Below, piece by piece: positions 1 to 11,657 of a DNA stretch of 64,000 nucleotides. Location: NCBI RefSeq assembly GCF_000165425.1, contig NW_001798959.1:202033-266032 (forward strand). Reading direction: 5' to 3'. Origin of the DNA: Paramecium tetraurelia (lineage: Eukaryota > Ciliophora > Oligohymenophorea > Peniculida > Parameciidae). Numbering within the stretch: position 1 is the first letter of the stretch; each line of letters begins with the position of its first letter. The notes under the pieces are model-generated. The model made no database searches. It was given only the letters and a program-made list of their open reading frames with translations, and had not been told where the DNA came from. The position numbers were made by a program, and so were the translations under genes.

Positions 1-47
1 TCATCTCCAATTAAATTTGATTCTCCTCCAATTGTAATTCCAATTAT

Positions 48-876
48 TCAATCGAATTCTTTTATTAATTCAATATGTTAGTCATTTAATTGTTCTAAGT
101 ATTCACAATATTCAATTGTTTCTAGAATTCGTTTCTAAACTTCAAACTTAATAAACATACTTCTATGCATTAAGACATTTCTCTATAGTACACTTCTCTC
201 TGGATGACAGATTGTTAGCTTCTGCAATCAAGATCTCATACTTTTCAGCTATCTACACTTTATCTCTTTCCAATTGATCAACAGTATGTTTCATCTTCTC
301 TATTTGAGTAATCCTTTCTTATAAAATCTATTGATGGTCATATAAATACTTAATTCAATTTTGAATTCTCTCCTAATACTAAATTTATTTTATGTTCATA
401 TTCAATAATCTTTTTTTCTAATTACTTTTCCTTTTCCACCCTTCTTGAAGATTCTAATTAATCATCCTTGTGTAAAAGTTTGTTCTATAAAATATATTAC
501 AATCAAATACTTCAATTTCTAATTGTCTTAATAATTTATTTAAATTCGTTATCTCATAGTCCTTTTTATTAAGAATTTATGCAAACTTGTCTTATTACTC
601 TAAAAATTGAGATGATTTATCAATATCACCCATCCTTTTATTTTTCTCGATTTCATCCATTAACATTCTTTTGAGCTCAATATTTTCAGCCAACTATTCT
701 TCGAGTTAAGTCCTGTAATCCTCGATCTCATACTTGTTCTCTCGATCACAAGCAAATGAAACGACTGAGGTTTTCAAAGAAGCCTCTGACCTGTTTGTGA
801 CATCTAATTGTTTCAAAACCTCCCGATTGGATTACTAAAATTGCTTTTCCCCACTATCTATGTAGTATTTGTTCAT
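48..876 (-). CDS. Coiled-coil protein, about 250 aa
   Basis: Read with TAA/TAG as Gln, an ATG at 874-876 opens a frame ending at TGA 48-50 after removal of three GT...AG introns (485-510, 328-349, 135-156; 26, 22 and 22 nt). The introns are needed to keep frame, which supports the model. The protein is rich in Glu, Lys, Gln and Leu with long heptad-like stretches (for example NKLLRQLEIENKLL and VDQLERDKVQIAEKYEIL), so it should form a dimeric coiled coil. I see no enzyme motif, signal peptide or membrane segment. A structural or cytoskeletal role is likely by composition only. Its nearest upstream neighbour on the same strand is an HTH protein about 390 bp away. Confidence 0.75.
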
Positions 877-1268
877 CTTGTTGTTTTAACGAATAAATAT
901 TTAATATTATAATATATAAAAATGTAAGGTTTTATTTATATAAAACAATAGTTTAGAATAAAATGAATTTATGATTCATTCAGATCTAACATTAATATTA
1001 TAAAAATAGTTGTAAATTCCTGCTTTTGCCTTTCGTAATTTTGAATTTGATCTTTTAATATACAATAGTAAGTTGATAAATTTTAGAATGAGTCATGAAT
1101 GCAGAATTCCTATAAATATACTTCAAAGTTTATTTTGAATTTTACTTTAATCAACATTCCTAATTAAGCTTTATAAATTATTTTATTATAAATTTTATTT
1201 TTGTTACCTTATGTATATAACTACAAGATTTTTAATATTAAAATAAACATAATATAGTGGCATCAAAA

Positions 1269-1799
1269 TCATCTACATATTTTATTTATCAAAATTATTT
1301 ACTATTCTAATATTTACCTTAATAAATTATACTAATTTTGTTATTCTTATCTGAGTTGTTATTCAAGTTCATCTTTATCCATTTAGGAATTGAATTATTC
1401 ACTATACTTTTATTTTTAATTATTCTAAAGAAATAGTTATAATTGGTTATTCAGTTTCTATCTTGCTAATTGCATTTTGGAAATCTGCTCACATCTAATC
1501 CCCTTCTGAATTTAAACAATCTATCTTAGTAGATCAAGTTAACCATCGTAATCTATAATTTATTTGATAAATGAACCTTTATTAGACTCTTAAAGCACTC
1601 CATGTCTTCTAAATTTATTTAGTATGGCTTTCGCTGTTGAAAAGTTTATCTTACAAATTTAAGCAGAAGCCCTTATGGTTCTTTTATCACATAAAACAAG
1701 TCTAAGAAATGTTATTCTGGAGGCAAACTTCTCTTATTTCTTTTAAGAGTTTTGTTTTCTACTAAGATTCTCGATATTTTAGCTATTATGCATATCCAT
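1269..1799 (-). CDS. Helix-turn-helix protein, about 176 aa
   Basis: An uninterrupted frame (TGA-only code) runs from ATG 1797-1799 to TGA 1269-1271. Residues about 33-65 carry a motif of the form KRTIRASAQICKINFSTAKA followed by ILNKFRRHG. The pattern (TI-x-A, then IN-x-STAK-x-I and F-x-R-x-G) is the homeodomain-like/transposase-type HTH often seen in ciliate proteins of unknown function. The C-terminal third is Gln-rich and probably coiled coil (DELEQQLRQEQQNQY). No catalytic domain is visible, so a DNA-binding role is inferred from the motif alone. With the standard code this gene is invisible because of its many TAA/TAG codons. Confidence 0.6.
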
Positions 1800-2250
1800 T
1801 TAAAAATATTAATTTAGAGTAAATCCACTAAGTTAGAAATATATATATAAATTGAAATCATTGCTATTGCCGGATAATAAATACTAACACGGAAGTGCTC
1901 TACGATACTCATGTCCAAAATCAGTTTTTAATAAGTCACCATTATAAAATCCAGAATTTTATATTAATGATTAAAATATATTTTAACTTAGAATTACTGG
2001 TGCAATTAATACTAAAGGTGTATTTGGGTCCTTTTGTGTGTAATTCTTTTTCAAATACATTATTAGAGATAGTTCATCATTGAAGATTGATATGATAGCT
2101 AATCTAAGATGCACCAATATTATGAGATTGTAATTATTTTTAGATAAAATATATAATGGTATGATAAATAAGAAGTTGGAGTCTTTACAATATTTTAAGT
2201 CTGCCATATTATAATATTTTAAATCTTTATAAATTGAATATCAAATTATG
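1800..2250. other. Intergenic AT-rich spacer
   Basis: About 450 bp between the start of the HTH gene and the stop of the long coiled-coil gene. No frame of convincing protein character was found on either strand. It presumably holds the promoter of the HTH gene and the 3' end of the coiled-coil gene. Confidence 0.5.
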
Positions 2251-4648
2251 TCATCTATTTTTTTATAGTTAATCCTCCAAATTTTAAACGTAAAGTTCAT
2301 TTTTCTTCAATTTTTATTATAAAATCTTGACTTCTCCCATCAAGTTTCTTATCTATTAATCAGCGGATTTGTCTCTCTAAAATATATATATAATTATCAT
2401 ACCATAGAGTCAAAGTCCTACATAATGAGCTATCTTATTTTTGCTTCTTATTCGTTCAATTAAAACTTCTATTACTGATTAGCAGTTTACAGTTCAGATA
2501 TGAGAATTTAGTTTTTCGTGCTTCCTATTGTTAAATTCTAAATCTCGTTTTCCAATTATCTTATTTTGTCTCCTTTTTAATTAATCTCATATTTCAATTA
2601 TTAGTTTTCTTAATTGATAGAATTGACTAATAAATTAAACTGAGCCTTCTATTCATTTGTTAACTGTTAGTATTGCTCTGTTAGTTGTTATTCAGTCCTT
2701 TTTCGTATGTCTTCCATTTATTAATTTACCTAATTTTTCAAAATTATATTTTATTATTCCATATTATAAGATTATATTTATTCTGATTTTAATTGATCCT
2801 GTAATGTTTAACATTCCTGTTATTTTTTCTAAAATTGTATATTCATCAAATTAATTTCCTTTTCAAATCGAACTTATAATTATAATAACTCCTCGCTTAA
2901 TTATTTACACTTATTATCCAATTACAAGTAAGCTTATTGTTTATCATTATATTAATTTCTTGATTTTTGCAATTCTTCTTTCAATTTATCAGTGTCATTA
3001 TTATATTATCCTTTTAAATCATTGTAATTTTATGTTAATTTGTCTAGTTGTTAATTTAATAGTTGTTTATCTTAATTTAAAAGAGTATTCTAAAGGACTT
3101 TTTAATCGATCTAATCTTGCAAGTTTTTGATCTAATCATCTTGTATAGCACTGTGTTGATTATTTAAATGAGCTTCTTGGTCATATCTTCTCTGAATAGC
3201 TATTAATTGGTCATTTGTTGCTTTGATTTTAGCTTCTAATTCTGCTAACAATTAATTTCTATCATTGAGTTATTATTAAAACCATTAAACTTCCTTACTT
3301 TATTAAGTTTCCAATTTATTCAACTCTTGTTAATATCTAAGCTTCTAAATTGAAATTTCTTCTTATAATTGTAAATAAGAATTTTATAATTGCTATTTCT
3401 CTTCAAGGAGTTAATTAAATTATTATGTCTTATCGTCTAATGACCTCTAGGTTCTACTAATTTAGTCCTATAAATCCTTTATCGTATTATTAAAATTGTA
3501 TGTGTCTTGATCTAATTTTTATTATAATGAAAATATTTTGTTCTCTAATTCCCTTTTCTACTTATCCTATTCTAAAATTTTAAGCTCCTTCTCTGTGATT
3601 TGTTATTGAAGAGTTGTACTATCTCTTAAATACTTAGATTCCCCGTTTTTCAATTATTATTACAATTAAAATGACAAAGCATTCGTTTCCAATTGAAGTT
3701 TTTCGTACATCATAGATAATTAAGCTTTCTCATTTTGTACTTACTCTAATAGTTTTGATTAAAGATCCAATTAATCCTTAAATCTATTACTTTAGTCTTT
3801 TGTATCTTAAACTTCTGTTCTTAATTAAAGTGTGTCTTAATCATATTTTCTCTACAATTAATACAAATATTCTTGAGTTTACTTTAATTTCTACTCAGTA
3901 GTCATAAGAGCTGATTCTTTATTTGTTAAATTAAGGGAGAGAACCTGACTTTCTTTAGAATATCTCAATTCATTTTCCGATTGTTCTTGTTTATAAGTTA
4001 AGGATTGTGAATTAATCAGATTTCTAAGGGAATCGATTTCTTTTTATTAGGCCAATTTATTTTAGTTTAATTCATTAATATTAATCACTTGTTTATCACA
4101 TTAGATCTATAATTTTGCTAATCTATCTTATAAATCTAATATATGTTAATTTGTTGTATCGATTTATAAACTGTTTTTTTGTTTTAATTAGTTTTACAAA
4201 TCATCAATTTTATTTTATAATTGCTTGATAGTTTGATTTGCAGAACTGAAATCAGATTAAAGTGATTCTCTTTGAACTACAGATCTTGTAATTTCTCTAT
4301 CAAAATCTAATGGTTTCTATTGCAGCTATTTTACTGCAGCTTGAAGATCCAATACTTATTATTTTAATTTTCTCTTTTCATCGTCTTCTTAAAACGATTA
4401 ATTTAATCTATCCACATTTATTTCTTGTTGACTTTAAGTCAAAGATCGATCTAATTAGTATTGAATATCCTCTATCTTTTTCTATTTTAATGTGCTGTCT
4501 CTCTCAAAAATTCTTTAATCTATTATTGGGCTTAATTTAGTTAGCTTTGCAATTAATCTCTCTCCCTTTGTAAATTTGCTATTTGTATTTAAGGATCCTG
4601 GTCTTGTTAGCCATTCTGTTTGGGCTTCTATGAGGTTCTAACACTCAT
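2251..4648 (-). CDS. Long coiled-coil protein, about 790 aa
   Basis: The frame reads almost continuously from ATG 4646-4648 (starting MSVRTSQKPKQNG) to TGA 2251-2253. It is dominated by Gln, Leu, Asn and Lys in heptads throughout (IANLQREREQLQSQLNQAQQ near the start, then hundreds of similar residues). One 26-nt intron lies at 2377-2402. Size and composition match the basal-body or cytoskeletal coiled-coil proteins common in Paramecium, but I cannot name an ortholog. Oddity: the first roughly 45 codons are one base out of phase with the rest. The break sits at an A5 run (4506-4510 on +), and no intron can bridge it. This may be a sequence indel or real damage. Confidence 0.8.
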
Positions 4649-6936
4649 CTAGATATTCAATAATTAAATTTTATTTATATATAATTCAATAATTTGTATA
4701 TCTTATGAACTAAGTTGCTGTAAATGTAATTTTTATATGCTATTGTTTCTAGAATTATAACTCAAAATATACAAATTCATTTTATGTAATCTTCAATTCT
4801 AATTATCTAGTCAGAGCTAATATGTTTAATTATCTCTATATTATTTTTACTTTTTTCAAAATCTTAGCTTTAAAGCTGTTTTATTTAAAACTCTTATAGA
4901 GGTAGCTCTAAAAGTTAAATTTATTCCGATTTTGTATCAATTTTCCCAACTAAATTGAATTTCTTCTGATTTACTTATTGAAAAATTATTAATCTCTAAG
5001 ATGAAGTAAAAGTGATTCCAATAAGACTCAGTAATATTAATCAATTTTATTAGAACAACTAACAAATTATAATCACTTTTATTATAGATTATTGATTGTA
5101 GGAATTGTGAGATTGAAATCTCAAATTTTATCTCTTCCGAACATAGATTGTCTCTATAAATGAAAATTAAACTATTTATTGAATTTATTAATCCTTAAAT
5201 TTTTATTCAATTCATAATTTAATCAAATTTTTTTTGATTAATCTTATCACTTTTTTGACTAAATACTCATTAATATTTTAGCTGTTCTTATCGTAAAATC
5301 TAAGATATATAAGTTAATTAGTTGTAGTTCATCAGACTTTTTTCTCTGTGTTTATTATACGTTTATTTATTTATAAGTTCTTTTAGCTTATAATAGGTAG
5401 TATATTAGAATGATTAATTGCAAAATTGTTTCTAATACTATCTCAAGATTAAAGAATGAATGTATTGATAATATTTAGATTTTTGTAGTTTATGCTAAAT
5501 AAATTATTATTTAATCAATTTGAAGTTTCAAAGTTTAATTATTAAGTATTTTGTAATTAAATAAAAATTGTAATATTAACATTGTTTGAAATATAGATCA
5601 ATATTTATCATATTTATCAATTTGGGACCGCCTAAATGACTTTTTCTTGGCCTTTGTTGCAAAACTATGATTTTATTATTGTTAATATTAATATACTATA
5701 ATGATTTATTTGGTTTCACTAGATTCTTAAAAGGAATTAAATAGCTCTCTGGTTATACATTTCTGTTTGACTTCTAATATTTATTAATCAGCTCATCAAG
5801 ATTAAGGAATTTGGTATGGTATTTAGTATGTGTTTATATGATGATGGACATAAGTTCTCTATACAATTTTTTTTTTGACATTTTAATATTTTTAAGTCGA
5901 TATGTAAAGTATAATGAAGAGAAAATGGGTTAAAATTTATGTCTTCCATAACTACATTCAAATTAACCAGCATAATCTTTTGAGATCCCTAGCAACTTTT
6001 ATGTCAGATCAATTACCACGTGCTTAAGAGTTGTCATTTATGGTAAGAAATTATAATTTTAAATTAGGAAATTAATAAAATCTTGATAAGATAACTAATA
6101 AATATTAATTTAAAACTCTGTTAATATTCTAAAATCTAACATTTACTTAAAAATGTGTTTATCTGAATAAGAAGGAATTAAGATTTTTCAGAAATTTTGT
6201 TTTCTGTATATGGTTTTATATATTGAAAGAATTTGTAATTATGTGATTTGATATAAGAATGCTAATTTTATTTTATTATGGTTTATATTTTTTTGCTACA
6301 ATCTAAATTTATCATAATGTCTGATATGCTAAATATTCATTGATTTACCAATATTTCTAAAATCCATTAAGAGAATCATACGGATTTAGAAATACAAAAA
6401 TAATAAAATAAATGTGATTATTAAGGTGATTATATTCCATATGAAATAAGCTCCATACATATGTAAATTAAATAATACTGAAATTAAAAGAGCCGACTGT
6501 ATTACATTTTAAAATATGAAAATTCAATCTTTTCTGAGTTCTTAACAAATAAAGTAAATTTATAAAGTTTCCTAAATTTGAGAAAAAGCAATTGAAAATT
6601 CTTATGAAAATAAATGGTAATTTATTTCTCAAAAGATAAATAATTTTGTTTTAATTAATCCAGTTGCACAGATTTTCTTTTCAGTTCTGATTAATACATT
6701 TAAATTCTAGGACATTTTTTATTTTTTGTATAAGAAAAATACTCCTAAATAACTTCTTTTTTTAAATATATTTTGTCCTAATTAATATTAAAGATTTCAT
6801 TTTCATTAACATTTTGGAATTTCTAATTTTAAACAAAACCTATTGTTCGCTAATATTTCTTTGATGAAATTGCGAGATTTTATATTAGAAAATAAAAAAT
6901 GATTATTATATGACAAAAATATTTATATATTTTACA
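4649..6936. other. Gene-poor AT-rich stretch
   Basis: About 2.3 kb without a gene I can support. Two TGA-free minus-strand frames exist (about 4689-5027 and 5247-5582), but their composition is what random AT-rich DNA gives and they show no motif. The length is unusual for so dense a genome. It may contain decayed gene remnants. Confidence 0.45.
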
Positions 6937-7989
6937 TCATTATTATTCAGCAGCTCTTCTTTCAGCCAATCTTTCTAATTCATTGACTAAGACTAATTCT
7001 TATCTTCTTCCTGCAGTGACGGTTTCATATTCAACATCGAAGCTGTGGCACAAATCAGCAGCATCATCCCACAAAGTTTAGTTTCTGGATCTTTTATTAG
7101 TAGCGGCTTAAGCAACTGCAGTTTAAGTGGAAATAGTTCCTTGTAAGTTTTCAGCCTTGCTGCTTAAATGAGTCTTGGCCTCATCAAGTCTTGTTTATGA
7201 AGCAAGATAAAGATCTTTTTATTAACTGAAAAGGCCCAAAGCAGTAGTGTTTTCAGCAGTGTATGAGGCCCATGCTTCTTCAACGTTGCTTCTCAAGGTT
7301 TACAACAATTAAACGAGTCTTTCAGCTGCACTAGTTGAATCTTCTTCTTATGTAATTTAAGCTAAGGCACCAATAGCTTACATGAATGCCTTGTTCATTT
7401 TGGTAGCAATAGCTGATTTCATTAATTTAGTTGTCATTTCAGCGACTTGGACTAAAGATGCTTGTCCTTTAGCAAGAGCAGTTGCAAGATCAATGGAATC
7501 ATCAATAGCATTAATGGCATCGTTGAAGGTAACAGCTCCTCTGTTATATGATTAGGTGTCTTCCTTTCTGGCATCATTAATCAAAGTGATGTGTAGGGAG
7601 ACTGTGTTCAAAATGTTTTCAGTTTCTCCGAGGGTTGCTTGAGTTTTTTTCAATAAGATGGTTGAAGTCTTTAAAATTCCGTTGGCAATTTTGAGTGTGC
7701 CATTGGCGTCTTCAACTTCAGCTCTTCTGTAAGCAATTTCACTGTCACATTCAGTTTTTTAAGCATTGTAGACATCATCATGTCCACTTTGTTCTTCTGC
7801 AACTGCAGATTTGAATGAGTTAAGAACTCCCTTGATTGAATCTAATGGTGAGTGAGCCTTGATCTTGTTTTCAACTTCAACCATAATGTTCATGATGCTT
7901 CTCTTACCACCATATTAAAGTGGATGTTTTGACATCATTGTAGCATTGCTTATGGCTAAGACAACCAAGATTGTGAATGCGATTTTCAT
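6937..7989 (-). CDS. Trichocyst matrix protein precursor (TMP)
   Basis: An intronless 350-aa frame from ATG 7987-7989 to TGA 6937-6939. It starts with a signal peptide (MKIAFTILVVLAISNAT), followed by a long helical, Ala/Glu/Thr-rich body without coil-breaking prolines, and ends with an Arg/Ala/Glu-rich tail (ERLAERRAAEQQ). This is the trichocyst matrix protein family: secretory precursors that are processed and assemble into the crystalline core of trichocysts, discharged by calcium-triggered exocytosis. Family assignment rests on recalled similarity and on a second copy of identical length in this window (12555-13607). Codon use is more GC-rich and regular than in the neighbours, as expected for a highly expressed gene. 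It is transcribed divergently from the gene at 8759. Confidence 0.9.
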
Positions 7990-8758
7990 ATTTTAATAAT
8001 TGATTTATACTTTTTTATTTCAGTTCCCTTTATACCACAACATTTCCCCTATTAAAAACGGATTGTAGTGTAAAAAATAATAATTAATTTTTCAAAAACG
8101 TGTAATATTTTAATATATTTAATTTAAATATTTTTTTTATCCATTTATTTTTAATAACTTGGTTATGAACGATTATTTAATATTTATTTAACATATTAAT
8201 AGTCGGATGCACATTTTAGAAAATATTAGAAAATTTTAGAATTTTTTACATGAACTCTGCCAACTCATAATCGGTACTCCTCTTAAGAGAAAACATTATA
8301 ATAATCTAGATGTAATTAAGATGATCTTTTTGGGTATTGGTGATTTTGTTATTTTATTTTAATTTGTGAAATTTCTTGAAAATTACACATAGTTTTTGTT
8401 TATATATTTGATATAAAATATATTCAAGGTTATAGCAAAATATTAATATAAAAGCATGATTTTATTTTATGCAAATGAATGGGATTATAAAAATTGAAAT
8501 ATTATAGCAGTTAGTCTATGCCTATTGAGATGGTTAAGGAATACAATCAATTTTCATGATTTATTAAATGCATTATAAAACTCAATTCTCAGCCCTTAGA
8601 TATTTTCTAGGCATTTCATCATGCATTCCTTCTCAAATGGAGTCAGTATCTTTTCCATGTATGATTTTACACATTAATTATAACATAAGTCGGCCATATA
8701 TAATTTGACAGAAATTTTATCGTCTTGATTATTCATTTATATTATTTTTTTTTTTATC
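7990..8758. promoter_or_regulatory. Divergent intergenic region upstream of the TMP gene
   Basis: About 770 bp between two divergently transcribed starts, so it must contain both promoters. Next to the TMP start is a stretch with TTTCCCC and AAAAACGG (about 8043-8065). The other TMP upstream region also has AAAAACGG (about 13662-13670). No further element is identifiable by eye. Confidence 0.4.
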
Positions 8759-10179
8759 ATGAAAAAAGCAACCGATGGGATCAATTGTATTTTTATTATT
8801 CGCATTCTTAGATGAAAATGAGTACATAGCCAACCAGGAAGATAAATTACTTGCAAAGATGAGAAAGAAACAGGTATGATAATCTCTAATAGAGGAACGA
8901 GAATTGGAGCAATTAAAATTGTATGAGCAATAACAAACAGAACAAGAAAGAAGAAAATATTCTATCTTAGAATCAACACGTTCAAAATAACAATAAGTGG
9001 AATTAGCCTTAAAGGAGAAGAAATAAATGGTGAGTCTATTTCATTAAAATTATCATCTAGATAGAAATAAAAAGAAAAGAAAAAGAGAAGGAAAAATTAC
9101 TTCAAGTACAAAAGATGGAATAAGAAAAACTAAAAGAATTGACAGAAAGGGAAATAAGCCGAGACTTGATTATATAGGAATTACATAGCAATAAAAACAG
9201 TCAAAAAAGCCCGATCGCAGATAAGGTTAAACCATCTCTAGTAAAAAAGTAAATTTAGTGTTTACGCAAGAATAGCTTAAGGAATAATAAATACATAATA
9301 AGAAGAAATTTTGATGAAGAAATTCTAATTGGATAAATTATAGAAGGAGCAGGAAGAGCAGATCAAAGATTTGAGAGAGAGAAAAGAATAATTATTGAAA
9401 GAATTAAAGTAAGCAAAAAAAAAGCAATTAAAAAAAGTAAAGTAAAGAAACGAAGAAGAAAAACATGCTTATTAACAAGAGAAGCAATAGAAAATAGATC
9501 AGTATTAGAAAAAGTTAGATGAGATTGAAATAACTTAGTAGGCTAAAATTGAATAAATTGAATAAAAAAAAAAGGAGAAAATGGAAAAACTAAAGAGAGT
9601 GATGGTTAATATATTATCTTTATATTGTTAGGAGAATTACAAAAAAATAATGGCTGAAAAGAACGATAAAGCTTAATTAAAAGTGTCTCAATTAGAGGAG
9701 AAAATCAACTAGATTTCAGAAAAAATGAAATTTACAGAAGAAAATATAGAAAAGATAGAAAAGGAGAAGTCAAGACATAGATAGAACGTATAAATTATTA
9801 TAATATTGAGATAAAATCAAGAAATGGCAGTATTTAAAATAATAAATCCCAAACCTTTTAAGATAAAATTCGATAAAAAGAAGAAGAGCATCTAAAATCT
9901 ATTACAGAAACTCAATCAATTTCTAAAATCAAATTGTAACAAGAAAAACAAAAAAAAGAAGAGCTGATACGAGATCATAAAAAGAAAGCCGAAAGCATCC
10001 TAAAAGAAATGGTGGACATTAAGAATAAGAAGCTAAAAGAGAAATTAAATAAAGCATAACAATTTAAGGATGAAAAAGAAAAATTATTTATGCAATAATA
10101 AAAACTAGCTAGAGAACTCGATCGTCAGAAGTAGAAATTACTGTTGCACAGTCCCAGATATAAAGCAGAAGAGAAGTGA
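8759..10179 (+). CDS. Lys/Glu-rich coiled-coil protein, about 420 aa
   Basis: ATG 8759-8761 to TGA 10177-10179 with six introns: 8787-8811, 8874-8894, 9030-9060, 9249-9270, 9605-9631 and 9788-9810. Five are needed to hold the frame; the fifth is 27 nt and in frame. The product is highly charged, almost all Lys, Glu, Gln, Leu and Arg (for example KEKEKLLQVQKMEQEKLKEL), so a long single helix or coiled coil. No other domain is visible. The fourth intron ends in AAG rather than TAG and is the least certain. An alternative ATG at 8775 would need the first intron retained and is less likely. A cytoskeletal role is plausible but only inferred. Confidence 0.75.
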
Positions 10180-10230
10180 TTTATTATATTAGTTATATAT
10201 TTGAAGAGTTTATTATTTATTAATATAATC

Positions 10231-10648
10231 ATGTAATAATAATAATAACCTAGATAAAGAACAAAGGAGAGATTTGTTAGCGAAGCAATGAATTTAGTTA
10301 AATTATGGAGGTATTTTCATTCATTCATATGTAGATAAGTTTATTAAACTGAAACCAAATTTGTGGATGGCAGATCTGTTCGAATCACATTAGATTAGGC
10401 TGCAGAGATTGTTGGCTGTCCACGAAAAACTTTAGAGGATTATTACTATTTATTAAGGAAGGCAGAAACCTTGGGTAGATTTTTTAATCTAAATTTAAGT
10501 TAATTTAGAGGAAAAGAAAAATGAAAAGATGGGTTACATTAGAAAATTATGTAGGGAGAATAAAAAATACAAATAATAGTTAAAATAGGAGGAAGAATGT
10601 TACCAACTTAATTAATTTTAATTTGATGATAACATCCATGATGATTGA
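10231..10648 (+). CDS. Small ciliate-type HTH-like protein, about 119 aa
   Basis: ATG 10231 to TGA 10646-10648, with introns at 10311-10334 and 10475-10508. The centre reads VDGRSVRITLDQAAEIVGC followed by PRKTLEDYYYLLRKAE. The AAE-x-V-G-x-x-x-KTL pattern is a helix-turn-helix. I recall many short Tetrahymena and Paramecium proteins with a similar region and no assigned function. A short basic, Gln-rich helix follows. DNA binding is inferred from the HTH alone. The second intron (34 nt) is at the long end for this genome. Convergent with the AIMP3-like gene, about 50 bp away. Confidence 0.65.
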
Positions 10649-10699
10649 ATTAAAAATCAATTGCATTTTTCTAATATTTAATAGGAATATTATATAATC

Positions 10700-11414
10700 T
10701 CATTTCTGTTTTTTTTATTTACCAATAGACTAAATATCAACAAATGGAGATGCTGGTTTCACATCAACTCTACCCAAAGTTCTGTTTATTTCAGCTATTT
10801 GTGGCAAAGCTTGAACTTACTTAAACCTATTAATAAAGAATTATTATATAAAATTTATACCATCTAAAGAAATGAACATACTTTCCAGCTTTTTGTTCGT
10901 CATTCCATGTAGACACTACGTCATATGTATGAATGTATAGAAATAAATCTGCTAGGGTCACATGATTAGTAGCGAAAAATACTCTGCTTTCTAAATGTTT
11001 CAGGAAAGCCTAAATTTAACGCTATTAGTACTTCGACTAAATCTTCTCCTTATATCTTTCTTTGTGCTTCGAAGACTTATAACACCTATCATTTTATCAT
11101 CAAATTGTACTTGCCCCAATGTTTAATTATCTGCGCCAATGAGAATTCTTTCTGTAAATGAAATATTAGTTAAGTATCTATATTGCTATTTTTTATAATT
11201 ACTGTGCAATGGAGAATACATTTGTTAAAATTTAGGCATCCTCTGTTACCAATGATGGAATGGAAGGAATTTTGATTATGCCTTCTTCATTTAATTTTAA
11301 TGCTTGATTTGATAGCGCCACAAGTTTTACTCTTGCTGTTGAAACCAATCTAGTGTAATGTGCCAAGAGAGTTAGGAATTATGAATTTAAATCTGTTGAT
11401 AAGAACAACTCCAT
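10700..11414 (-). CDS. GST-C-like protein resembling AIMP3/EEF1E1
   Basis: ATG 11412-11414 to TGA 10700-10702, with four short introns (the last at 10827-10860). The spliced protein is about 200 aa. Its C-terminal half (HVTLADLFLYIHTYDVV, then KYVHFFRWFKQVQALPQI) matches the GST-C helical fold, with the N-capping TLAD signature and the FRWF...P pattern of AIMP3/p18 and related multi-synthetase factors and eEF1B-gamma. It lacks an N-terminal thioredoxin-like GST domain of normal form. It is therefore probably a scaffold in a tRNA-synthetase or elongation-factor complex rather than a glutathione transferase. Intron placement was guided by keeping this homology in frame. Confidence 0.65.
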
Positions 11415-11657
11415 TAATTAATATAATTTATATCTTTATTTTAAACATAATTCAAAGTACTTCATCAAATATTCCTGCATTCAATATTATATTATTTATT
11501 TGATCAATTTGAATGATATAAATAACCTGCTATATATTGTAATAACTTATTAATTAGATGGCAATAATTCTATTAAATATTTAGTAAATGAAAAAGAAAA
11601 TTAAATGTGAATGCTAAACATAATTTAAAAATGAAATTACCTATTTAATGGAATTAC

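Noticed and set aside
1895-2207. Short open frames on both strands
   Set aside because: Overlapping, motif-free, hydrophobic AT-driven translations with no conserved feature; they lie in the spacer after the HTH gene.
4689-5027. 113-codon TGA-free minus-strand frame
   Set aside because: Lys/Asn/Gln/Ile composition is what AT-rich DNA gives in the ciliate code, no start codon, no motif; openness of this length is not rare by chance.
5247-5582. 110-codon minus-strand frame starting with ATG
   Set aside because: Same reasoning: no motif, extreme Ile/Leu/Gln content, no support from neighbours.
10378-10390. TGTTCGAATCAC, resembling a tRNA T-arm
   Set aside because: No cloverleaf can be built around it and it lies in a coding exon.
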